Positions 1-5,157 of a stretch of 5,157 bases of DNA are shown here, in pieces. Position 1 is the stretch's first letter. Every line of letters begins with the position of its first letter. The stretch is from the NCBI GenBank assembly GCA_015654965.1, contig JAATGD010000190.1, positions 1 to 5,157 on the forward strand. Reading direction: 5' to 3'. This stretch comes from Hyphomicrobiales bacterium. GTDB lineage: Bacteria > Pseudomonadota > Alphaproteobacteria > Rhizobiales > Rhizobiaceae. The notes below the pieces were generated by a model. It made no database searches. It was not told the origin of the DNA and saw nothing but the letters and a program-made list of their open reading frames with translations. The translations under genes and the position numbers were made by a program.

Positions 1-201
1 CGACGCGGCGTTGAAGTGGCGGATCGTTTCGAGAAAGAAGACATCAGCGTGCATGAAGCGCGTCGTCAGGCATTTCTGGCGATTGCCTGCTCGGAGCCGC
101 AACGCTGCAAGGTAATCGATGCCGACCGCCCACAGGATGAAATAGCGACTGAAATCGCAGCCCTTGTTGCGGTGTATTTCGGAAAACGGGAGCGGTCATG
201 A
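1..201 (+). CDS. tmk: Thymidylate kinase (dTMP kinase), C-terminal fragment
   Basis: The reading frame is open from the first base of the window and stops at TGA 199-201, so this is the 3' end (66 codons) of a gene that begins outside. The product phosphorylates dTMP to dTDP in the cytoplasm, an essential step in dTTP supply. Visible are the post-LID segment DRFEKED followed by a helix, then the strand KVIDADRP and a closing amphipathic helix. This order (DR-E, then a VIDA/TIDA-type strand) is the usual end of bacterial Tmk. The P-loop, DRX and LID motifs lie upstream and cannot be checked. The GTG at 16-18 is an internal valine, not a start. The last four bases form an ATGA overlap with holB, which favours translational coupling. 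The tmk-holB pairing is common in alphaproteobacteria and supports the assignment. Confidence 0.88.
   Translation, partial: RRGVEVADRFEKEDISVHEARRQAFLAIACSEPQRCKVIDADRPQDEIATEIAALVAVYFGKRERS
188..192 (+). promoter_or_regulatory. Ribosome binding site for holB
   Basis: GGGAG lies inside the last codons of tmk, five bases before the ATG at 198. It supports this start and, together with the ATGA overlap, suggests that ribosomes finishing tmk re-initiate on holB. Confidence 0.6.
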
Positions 202-1268
202 TTGAAGAACTCGACGTTCCCAAAACGCATGATTCCATCGAAGGTGTTTTTGAGCCTTCCGCAAGCGATTATCTGACCGGACACGATGATGTGGTGCGGT
301 TTCTGGCGCAGGCCTATCGCGAGGGCCGCATGCATCATGCGCTGCTGCTTGAGGGCGCGCAAGGCATTGGCAAGGCAACGCTGGCGTTTCATCTGGCCGG
401 GCATATGCTGGGCCATACCGAGCAGTCGAGCGCGCCGGAATTTTTCGACCGGCCCGATTTCAGCAAAGCTCTGTGGCGGCAGATCGCGGGCGGCATGCAT
501 CCGGCGGTGTTGCATATCACCCGTCCGTTCGATCAGAAGTCGGGCAAATTTCGCACTGCCATCACGGTGGAGGAAATCCGCAGGGTCACGCATTTTCGGA
601 CCCGCACGGCGTCTGACCATGCATGGCGCATCGTGATCGTCGATCCCGCCGACGACATGAACCGCAACGCCGCCAATGCGCTGCTCAAGACATTGGAGGA
701 GCCGCCAGCGCGCGCGCTGTTCATTTTGGTGTCGCATTCATCCGGGCGGCTTCTGCCGACCATTCGTTCGCGCTGCCAGAGCATCCAGTTGCGTCCGCTC
801 GACGATGTGGCGATGCAGGATGCGCTCAGCCATGCCGGGGCCGGGATCGGACTGGATCAGGCCGGCATCACACCCACGCTGCTCCAGCGCTCTGAAGGCA
901 GCGTGCGTAAGGCGCTTTTGCTGCTCGCCCATGGCGGTATAGAGATCGCCGATACGGTGGATGCGCTTTTAGAAGGCCCATCTTTCGATCTGCCGAAAGC
1001 GCAGGCGCTGGGCACGGCGGTCAGCGGTCTCGAGGCGGAAATCCAGTACGCGCTTTTCCGCAATCACCTGATGGAGCGGATTGCGCATGAGGCGCGCAGA
1101 CGCGCCGATGCGGGGCAATTGCGCGAGGCCAGCCAGTGGTCGCAATTCTGGAGCGATCTGGGGCGCGAGATCGACATGGCCGAAACCTATAATCTTGACC
1201 GCAGGCAATGCGTGGTGGGACTGCTTGAAAAGACGCATCGGGCATTTCGGCACGGCACGCCCATGTAA
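198..1268 (+). CDS. holB: DNA polymerase III subunit delta' (clamp loader)
   Basis: This 356-residue protein is the delta' subunit of the clamp-loader complex, which opens the beta sliding clamp and places it on primed DNA. Residues 53-60 form a P-loop (GAQGIGKA). Residues 145-153 (IVIVDPADD) occupy the Walker B region, followed by the hallmark NAANALLKTLEEPP (157-170), a sensor-1 strand (FILVSHSS, 175-182) and the SRC motif at 191-193 that supplies an arginine finger to the neighbouring subunit. The C-terminal 130 residues are helical and would form the collar domain; NLDRRQ near the end is, from memory, typical of alphaproteobacterial homologues. There is no cysteine between the P-loop and Walker B, so the zinc module of E. 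coli delta' is absent. The start at ATG 198 overlaps the tmk stop and has a good ribosome binding site. DnaX is the only close alternative, but this protein is too short and lacks the zinc-binding cysteines. Confidence 0.93.
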   Translation: MIEELDVPKTHDSIEGVFEPSASDYLTGHDDVVRFLAQAYREGRMHHALLLEGAQGIGKATLAFHLAGHMLGHTEQSSAPEFFDRPDFSKALWRQIAGGMHPAVLHITRPFDQKSGKFRTAITVEEIRRVTHFRTRTASDHAWRIVIVDPADDMNRNAANALLKTLEEPPARALFILVSHSSGRLLPTIRSRCQSIQLRPLDDVAMQDALSHAGAGIGLDQAGITPTLLQRSEGSVRKALLLLAHGGIEIADTVDALLEGPSFDLPKAQALGTAVSGLEAEIQYALFRNHLMERIAHEARRRADAGQLREASQWSQFWSDLGREIDMAETYNLDRRQCVVGLLEKTHRAFRHGTPM

Positions 1269-1292
1269 CGCGGGTTGGTGGAACATCCTGTC

Positions 1293-1321
1293 GTGACAAG
1301 ATTGCCGACATGGGTTATGTC
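1293..1321 (+). promoter_or_regulatory. Possible sigma70-type promoter for metG
   Basis: GTGACA (1293-1298) matches five of six bases of the -35 consensus. TATGTC (1316-1321) follows after exactly 17 bases but matches the -10 consensus only in its first three positions. Transcription would start near 1328, inside the dyad at 1319-1330, leaving a leader of about 80 nt before metG. The spacing is ideal but the -10 box is poor, so this is only a candidate. Confidence 0.25.
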
Positions 1322-1330
1322 AGCGCTGAC
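1319..1330. repeat. 12-bp perfect palindrome upstream of metG
   Basis: GTCAGCGCTGAC reads the same on both strands. The symmetry stops at the flanking bases (T 1318 against C 1331). As RNA it would give only a four-pair stem, so it looks more like a protein-binding dyad than a terminator. It overlaps the candidate -10 box and start point, where a repressor operator could sit. No family is recognised, and chance is a real alternative. Confidence 0.35.
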
Positions 1331-1343
1331 CATTTTACTGCAT

Positions 1344-1379
1344 GTGTCTGCTAACGGTTTTTGCCAAAGGTTCAGACAC
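1344..1379 (+). repeat. Inverted repeat in the metG leader
   Basis: GTGTCTG (1344-1350) is complementary to CAGACAC (1373-1379) across a 22-nt loop. Allowing a two-base bulge, AAC 1353-1355 can also pair with GTT 1370-1372, giving about ten pairs. The 3' arm ends 29 nt before the metG ATG. No T run follows, so it is not an intrinsic terminator, and it does not resemble a T-box, SAM riboswitch or other leader that I know. Confidence 0.3.
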
Positions 1380-1408
1380 GCTTCAAACATCGAAAGACCG
1401 GGTCCATC

Positions 1409-2956
1409 ATGAGCCGCGAAAAATACTATCTCACGACGCCGATTTTCTACCCCAATGGCAATCCGCATATCGGCCATGCCTATACGACAATCGCAACCGA
1501 TGCGATGGCGCGTTTCCAGCGGCTTCTGGGAAAGGATGTTTTTTTCCTCAGCGGCACCGACGAGCACGGCCTGAAGATGCAGCAGACGGCGGAAAAGGAA
1601 GGCATCACGCCTAAGGCGCTTGCCGACAAGAATTCGGATGTTTTCCGCTCGATGCTCGCGGCACTCGGTTGCTCGAACGACCAGTTTATTCGCACCACCG
1701 AAGAGCGCCACCACAAGGCCTGTCAGGCGATCTGGAGGGCCATGGAAGAGAATGGCGACATTTATCTCGATTCCTATGCGGGCTGGTATTCGGTGCGTCA
1801 GGAAGCCTATTTTGAGGAAAGCGAAACGACCGTCGGCGATGATGGCATTCGTCGCGAGCCGCTGGGTTCGCCCGTCGAATGGAACGAGGAGGAAAGCTAT
1901 TTCTTCCGCCTTTCGACCTATCAGGACAAACTGCTCGACCTTTATGAGAAAAATCCCGGTTTCGTCATGCCCGCCGAGCGCCGCAACGAAATCGTCAGTT
2001 TCGTCAAATCCGGCCTGCGCGATCTGTCGATTTCGCGCACCACCTTCGACTGGGGCGTCAAGGTTCCCGGCAATGAAAAACACGTCATGTATGTCTGGGT
2101 CGATGCCCTGACCAATTATCTCACCGCTGCCGGTTATCCCGACACTTCAAACGAAAAATGGGGTTTCTGGCCCGCCAACGCGCATATTATCGGCAAGGAT
2201 ATCGTGCGCTTTCATGCGGTCTACTGGCCGGCATTCCTGCTGTCGGCTGGTCTGCCGCTGCCCAAACGCGTTTTCGCGCATGGCTTTTTGTTCAATCGCG
2301 GTGAGAAAATGTCGAAATCGGTCGGCAATGTGATTGATCCGTTTGAACTGGTCGAGCGCTATGGTCTTGATCAGCTGCGCTATTTTTTCCTGCGTGAGGT
2401 GCCGTTCGGGCAGGACGGCAGCTATAGCCATGAGGCCATCGTCAACCGCACCAATGCCGATCTCGCCAATGATCTCGGCAATCTGGCACAGCGTTCGCTC
2501 TCGATGATCGCCAAGAATTGCGAGGGCAGGGTGCCGGAGCCGGGCGCGTTCACGGATGAGGACAAGGCAATTCTTGATCAGGCGGCGGACGCGCTTGAGA
2601 GCGCGAAAAAGGCCATGGACGATCAGGCGCTGCATCAGGCTTTGGCCGCGATCTTCGCCGTTGTCGCGGAAGCCAACCGCTATTTTGCCGGACAGGAACC
2701 GTGGGCGCTGCGCAAGACCGATCCCGCGCGCATGGGCACGGTGCTTTATGTGACCGCGGAAGTCATCCGCCGCGTCGGCATCATGGTGCAGCCGTTCATT
2801 CCGCAATCGGCGGAAAAACTGCTGGATATTCTGGCAATACCTTCCGACAAACGCCTGTTTGCCGATGTGACGGCCAGCCCGTTGAAAGGCGGCACTGAAC
2901 TGCCCGCCCCGCAGCCGGTCTTCCCGCGCTATGTGGACGTGGAAGAACAGAACTGA
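1409..2956 (+). CDS. metG: Methionyl-tRNA synthetase
   Basis: This 515-residue class I aminoacyl-tRNA synthetase joins methionine to tRNA-Met, including initiator tRNA, using ATP in the cytoplasm. The N-terminus YYLTTPIFYPNGNPHIGH carries the HIGH signature at 20-23, and KMSKS lies at 300-304. Between them are the connective peptide (about 115-225), the methionine-pocket segment VWVDALTNY (229-237) and GKDIVRFHAVYWPA (262-275). The C-terminal part is the helical anticodon-binding domain, with NRTNADLANDLGNLAQR at its beginning. The connective peptide has GWYSVRQEAYF (125-135) where zinc-binding relatives carry CxxC, so this is a form without a zinc knuckle. The extra C-terminal tRNA-binding domain of E. 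coli MetG (677 residues) is also absent, as in other alphaproteobacteria. The frame is open back to a TTG at 1361, but ATG 1409 gives the family N-terminus. The ribosome binding site is weak (AAAG at 1393-1396). tatD follows after 8 nt. Confidence 0.97.
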   Translation: MSREKYYLTTPIFYPNGNPHIGHAYTTIATDAMARFQRLLGKDVFFLSGTDEHGLKMQQTAEKEGITPKALADKNSDVFRSMLAALGCSNDQFIRTTEERHHKACQAIWRAMEENGDIYLDSYAGWYSVRQEAYFEESETTVGDDGIRREPLGSPVEWNEEESYFFRLSTYQDKLLDLYEKNPGFVMPAERRNEIVSFVKSGLRDLSISRTTFDWGVKVPGNEKHVMYVWVDALTNYLTAAGYPDTSNEKWGFWPANAHIIGKDIVRFHAVYWPAFLLSAGLPLPKRVFAHGFLFNRGEKMSKSVGNVIDPFELVERYGLDQLRYFFLREVPFGQDGSYSHEAIVNRTNADLANDLGNLAQRSLSMIAKNCEGRVPEPGAFTDEDKAILDQAADALESAKKAMDDQALHQALAAIFAVVAEANRYFAGQEPWALRKTDPARMGTVLYVTAEVIRRVGIMVQPFIPQSAEKLLDILAIPSDKRLFADVTASPLKGGTELPAPQPVFPRYVDVEEQN

Positions 2957-2964
2957 GTACGATC

Positions 2965-3756
2965 ATGCTTGTCGATAGCCATTGTCATCTCGACTTTGCC
3001 GAATTCGAGCCCGAGCGCGATGCGGTCGTAAGCCGTGCGCTCGCCGCTGGCGTCCGGCGCATGGTGACGATTTCCACCCGTGTACGGCAATTCGAGAAAA
3101 TCCGTGCAATTGCCGAAAATTACGAATCTGTCTATTGCTCGGTCGGAACGCACCCCAACAATGCGCATGAGGAACTCGACATTACTGCCGACGATTTGGT
3201 GCGGCTTGCGGAGCATCCGAAAGTCGTGGCGTTAGGTGAGGCGGGGCTTGATTATCACTATGATTATGCGCCGCCTGAAGCGCAACGTCAGGGTTTTCTG
3301 ACCCATATCGAGGCGGCGCGGCGCACGCAATTGCCGCTGGTCATCCATGCCCGCAGCGCGGATGAGGATATGGCGGAAATTCTGGCTGAGGAAACCGCCA
3401 AAGGCGCATTTCCTTTCATCCTGCATTGCTTTTCGTCCGGTCGCGCACTCGCGGAAAAGGGCATTGAACTGGGCGGTTATATTTCCTTCTCCGGTATTCT
3501 GACGTTCAAGAATTCGCCGGAAATTCGCGAGATCGCGGCCATCGTGCCGCATGACCGTCTGCTGGTGGAAACCGATGCGCCTTATCTCGCACCCTTGCCA
3601 CATCGCGGAAAACGCAACGAGCCGTCCTTCGTACAGCATACGGCCGCCATGCTTGCCGATACGATCGGGGTGAGCGCGGACGAGATCGCCCGCATCACCA
3701 GCGACAATGTATTCAGGCTGTTTTCCAAAATGCCCCGACCGCAAGAGGACATATAA
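2965..3756 (+). CDS. tatD: TatD-family metal-dependent hydrolase (putative DNase)
   Basis: This 263-residue protein belongs to the TatD/YcfH/YjjV group of the amidohydrolase superfamily, TIM-barrel enzymes that bind two divalent metals; characterised members are DNases, some acting as 3'-5' exonucleases. All expected ligands are visible: DSHCHLD at 4-10 (His6, His8), GEAGLDYHY at 91-99 (Glu92, Asp95), VIHAR with His128, LHCFSS with His154, and ETDAPYLAP at 202-210 (Asp204). The conserved RGKRNEP segment (214-220) follows. The length matches the family norm and there is no signal peptide, so it is cytoplasmic. The ATG lies 8 nt after the metG stop with only a weak ribosome binding site, which suggests translation coupled to metG. 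A metG-tatD-MBL order is common in alphaproteobacteria. The symbol names the family. The sequence is closest in style to YcfH, which also neighbours holB in E. coli, and the true substrate is not established. Confidence 0.92.
   Translation: MLVDSHCHLDFAEFEPERDAVVSRALAAGVRRMVTISTRVRQFEKIRAIAENYESVYCSVGTHPNNAHEELDITADDLVRLAEHPKVVALGEAGLDYHYDYAPPEAQRQGFLTHIEAARRTQLPLVIHARSADEDMAEILAEETAKGAFPFILHCFSSGRALAEKGIELGGYISFSGILTFKNSPEIREIAAIVPHDRLLVETDAPYLAPLPHRGKRNEPSFVQHTAAMLADTIGVSADEIARITSDNVFRLFSKMPRPQEDI
3743..3749 (+). promoter_or_regulatory. Ribosome binding site for the MBL-fold gene
   Basis: AAGAGGA sits within the last codons of tatD, nine bases before the GTG at 3759. It is the strongest Shine-Dalgarno match in the window. 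It decides the start, because no in-frame ATG occurs before residue 71, deep inside the conserved fold. Confidence 0.65.
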
Positions 3757-3758
3757 GC

Positions 3759-4577
3759 GTGAACTCTCCCGGCAATTGCCTGCGCTTTACGATTCTCGGC
3801 TGCGGCTCGTCGCCCGGTGTGCCGCGCATCAATGGCGACTGGGGCAATTGCGATCCGAACAACCCGAAAAACCATCGCCGCCGCGCGTCCCTGCTGGTCG
3901 AGCGTTTCGACGCGGCTGGCAATCGGACCACGGTGGTGATCGATACGGGGCCCGATTTTCGCGCCCAGATGATCGACGCCCGGGTCCATTCGCTCGATGC
4001 CGCCGTCTATACACACCCGCATGCCGATCATATCCATGGCATCGACGATCTGCGCACCTATGTGGTCGAAAACGGTCGCCTGATGGATGTCTATGCCAAC
4101 CGTTTTACGCGCAAGCGGCTGTTTGAGGCTTTCGGCTATTGTTTCGAGACGCCCGCAGACTCCAGCTATCCGCCGATTCTCAGCATTCACGACATTGCGC
4201 CTGAAACGCCGTTTTCAATCGGCGGGGCGGGCGGGGACATTCGCTTTATCCCCTTCCGTCAGGTGCATGGCGATATCGAATCGCTCGGCTTTCGTATCGG
4301 CAATGTTGCCTATTGCACCGATGTGAGCGCCTTTCCCGACGAAAGCCTGCATTATATTGAAGGCGCGGAGGTGCTGATTTTGGGCGCCTTGCAATATCGC
4401 CCGCATCCAAGCCATTTTTCGCTTGCGCAAGCGCTGGAATGGATCGAGCGTTTTCGCCCCAAACGGGCTATTCTCACCCATATGCATGTGCCACTCGATT
4501 ATGAGACGGTGATGCGCGAGACGCCGCGCCATGTCGAGCCGGGATATGACGGTTTGCATTTTGAAATGCCTCTATGA
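3759..4577 (+). CDS. PhnP-like metallo-beta-lactamase-fold hydrolase
   Basis: This 272-residue protein has the metallo-beta-lactamase fold in its PhnP/RNase Z-like form. The first strand is ILGCGSSPGVPR (12-23), followed by VVIDTGPDFR (59-68). The metal motif is THPHADH (85-91: His86, His88, Asp90, His91), and the remaining expected ligands are His170 in QVHG, Asp188 in CTDVS and His241 in LTHMHVPLDY. All seven binuclear-site ligands therefore appear intact and the enzyme should be active. E. coli PhnP is a phosphodiesterase acting on a ribosyl cyclic phosphate during phosphonate breakdown, but no phn gene is present here, so a different phosphodiester substrate is likely and I do not assign that symbol. 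The structural zinc site of PhnP near the N-terminus is not evident, since only Cys31 remains in GNCDPNN. A Gly-rich loop (155-159) lies before IRFIPF. There is no signal peptide. The GTG start is 2 nt after the tatD stop, and the gene ends the + strand cluster at a strong terminator. Confidence 0.88.
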   Translation: MNSPGNCLRFTILGCGSSPGVPRINGDWGNCDPNNPKNHRRRASLLVERFDAAGNRTTVVIDTGPDFRAQMIDARVHSLDAAVYTHPHADHIHGIDDLRTYVVENGRLMDVYANRFTRKRLFEAFGYCFETPADSSYPPILSIHDIAPETPFSIGGAGGDIRFIPFRQVHGDIESLGFRIGNVAYCTDVSAFPDESLHYIEGAEVLILGALQYRPHPSHFSLAQALEWIERFRPKRAILTHMHVPLDYETVMRETPRHVEPGYDGLHFEMPL

Positions 4578-4605
4578 AAAAAGCCCGGCCATGGCCGGGC
4601 TTTTC
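4577..4605. terminator. Bidirectional intrinsic terminator between convergent genes
   Basis: The stretch 4579-4604 is a perfect 26-bp palindrome with the core GCCCGGC-CATG-GCCGGGC (4583-4600), giving a GC-only stem of at least seven pairs extended by A-T pairs on both sides. On the + strand it is followed by TTTTC. On the - strand six T residues (complement of A 4577-4582) follow. It can therefore end transcription of both the metG-side cluster and ndvA. The A run includes the last base of the MBL-fold gene's TGA codon. The two stop codons are only 47 bp apart. Confidence 0.92.
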
Positions 4606-4624
4606 AATTTGGCAGACGTGCGGA

Positions 4625-5157
4625 TCAGGCGCGCGCCGGGAAGGGCATGACATTGCTGCCCTCGCCAATCGTATCTTCTTCGACTGCCATAACCGGCTTT
4701 TCGTCGATGGCCAGACCGCCAGCACGCAAAAGGTCCGAGAAGCGGCCACCGCGTGCGGCAAGTTCCGCAAAGCTGCCGCGCTCGACCAGATGGCCCTTGT
4801 CGAGGAACAGCACCAGATCGGCGGAGCGAACCGTCGAAAGACGGTGGGCGATGATGAAGGTCGTGCGGTTTTCACTCAGCTCATCCACGGCCTGCTTGAC
4901 CTTCTCCTCGGTCTCGACATCAAGCGCACTGGTCGCCTCATCGAGCACGAGGATCGGGGCATCCTTGAGGATCGCGCGGGCAATCGCCAGACGCTGGCGT
5001 TCACCGCCCGAAAGCTGCGAGCCGCGCTCACCAACCACCGTGTCATAGCCTTCGCTCTTGGCGAGGATAAAGTCATGGGCTGCGGCGGCTTTGGCTGCGG
5101 CCTCCACCTCTTCATGCGAAGCGCCTTCGCGGCCGACACGGATATTCTCTTCCACCG
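4625..5157 (-). CDS. ndvA: Cyclic beta-1,2-glucan export ABC transporter, C-terminal part
   Basis: This is the C-terminal 177 codons, on the - strand, of an ABC exporter with fused membrane and ATPase domains, cut by the window end. Only the second half of the nucleotide-binding domain is present: the Q-loop-side helices (ENIRVGREG), the ABC signature LSGGE (5000-5014) in SQLSGGERQRLAIARA, Walker B ILVLDE with its catalytic Glu (4937-4954), the D-loop SALD and the switch His in IAHRLS (codon 4844-4846). The P-loop and membrane helices lie outside. The segment AAAAHDFILAKSEGYDT and the tail ending SNVMPFP match, from memory, Brucella/rhizobial NdvA (ChvA, Cgt), which exports cyclic beta-1,2-glucan across the inner membrane to the periplasm for osmoadaptation and host interaction. 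The full protein is about 600 residues in that family. The GTG at 5153-5155 is an internal Val. The gene converges on the + strand cluster and is an independent unit. If the specific name is wrong, a lipid/glucan-type ABC exporter remains certain. Confidence 0.88.
   Translation of the reverse strand, partial: VEENIRVGREGASHEEVEAAAKAAAAHDFILAKSEGYDTVVGERGSQLSGGERQRLAIARAILKDAPILVLDEATSALDVETEEKVKQAVDELSENRTTFIIAHRLSTVRSADLVLFLDKGHLVERGSFAELAARGGRFSDLLRAGGLAIDEKPVMAVEEDTIGEGSNVMPFPARA

Larger units (their letters stand above)
1269..1408. other. holB-metG intergenic region
   Basis: This 140-bp gap is the only sizeable non-coding stretch in the window. It contains a 12-bp perfect dyad (1319-1330), a weak promoter-like pair just before it, and a 7-bp inverted repeat (1344-1350 with 1373-1379). 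I see no intrinsic terminator after holB, no tRNA and no credible small ORF. Readthrough from tmk-holB into metG is therefore possible, with an internal promoter as an alternative or addition. Confidence 0.7.

Noticed and set aside
66..737. 223-residue open frame on the - strand opposite tmk and holB
   Set aside because: It runs antisense to two confidently identified genes, is rich in Arg/His/Met typical of shadow frames, and has no motif or ribosome binding evidence.
1361..1408. N-terminal extension of metG from TTG 1361
   Set aside because: It adds 16 residues not seen in the family. ATG 1409 gives the expected N-terminus, a few residues before the first strand.
1539..1545. Run of seven T residues in metG as a possible frameshift or slippage site
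   Set aside because: The frame is intact across it and encodes the expected DVFFL. There is no alternative-frame product of interest and no sign of programmed shifting.
1187..2083. 298-residue open frame on the - strand opposite holB and metG
   Set aside because: It is antisense to metG, which has unmistakable motifs throughout. The translation has no recognisable domain and looks like the usual shadow of GC-rich codons.
2147..2806. 219-residue open frame on the - strand opposite metG
   Set aside because: It lies entirely antisense to the conserved C-terminal half of MetRS, with no recognisable domain.
3707..4126. 139-residue + strand frame spanning the tatD/MBL-fold junction
   Set aside because: It is out of frame with both genes, which have intact metal ligands and sensible ends, and its Arg-rich composition marks it as a shadow.
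3582..4190. 202-residue open frame on the - strand across the tatD/MBL-fold junction
   Set aside because: It is antisense to the ends of two real genes, with low-information composition and no motif.
5153..5155. GTG as a possible start of a short - strand gene
   Set aside because: It encodes an internal Val in the middle of an ABC ATPase domain, and the frame continues past the window end.
1..5157. A hidden novel system (defence, mobile element, CRISPR, toxin-antitoxin, RNA element)
   Set aside because: More than 95% of the window is accounted for by six conserved genes in their usual order. No direct repeats, insertion-sequence ends, phage genes or compositional breaks were seen by eye.

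Overview
The window is a stretch of ordinary chromosomal core genome from an alphaproteobacterium, most likely a member of the Brucellaceae (Brucella/Ochrobactrum and close relatives). Three things point there: the fairly GC-rich coding sequence with codon usage that looks uniform by eye, the short alphaproteobacterial forms of HolB and MetG, and the C-terminal part of a cyclic beta-1,2-glucan exporter (NdvA/Cgt) that closely resembles the Brucella protein as I remember it. Its C-terminal tail differs from that remembered sequence, so a relative of classical Brucella fits better. This placement is from memory, not from a search.

Layout. Positions 1-4577 carry five genes on the + strand, packed head to tail: the 3' end of tmk (thymidylate kinase), holB (DNA polymerase III delta' subunit, sharing an ATGA overlap with tmk), a 140-bp gap, metG (methionyl-tRNA synthetase), tatD (TatD-family metal-dependent DNase/hydrolase, 8 nt after metG) and a PhnP-like metallo-beta-lactamase-fold hydrolase (2 nt after tatD, GTG start with a good ribosome binding site). 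A perfect 26-bp palindrome flanked by A and T runs at 4577-4604 is a bidirectional terminator. It is shared with the convergent - strand gene ndvA, whose last 177 codons fill 4625-5157.

How the genes fit together. tmk makes dTDP for DNA synthesis, holB encodes part of the clamp loader that uses the resulting dTTP-dependent replication machinery, metG charges initiator and elongator tRNA-Met, and tatD and the MBL-fold gene probably act in nucleic-acid or phosphodiester housekeeping. The near-zero spacing suggests one transcription unit, possibly with an internal promoter in the 140-bp holB-metG gap. That gap is the only non-coding stretch over 50 bp and holds a 12-bp perfect dyad, a weak sigma70-like promoter candidate and a weak hairpin. 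The exporter ndvA is a separate unit, concerned with periplasmic glucan and the cell envelope.

I looked for mobile elements, CRISPR arrays, tRNAs, rRNAs, toxin-antitoxin or defence genes and found none. I see no evidence of a previously undescribed system. The findings are small-scale observations with modest interest scores.
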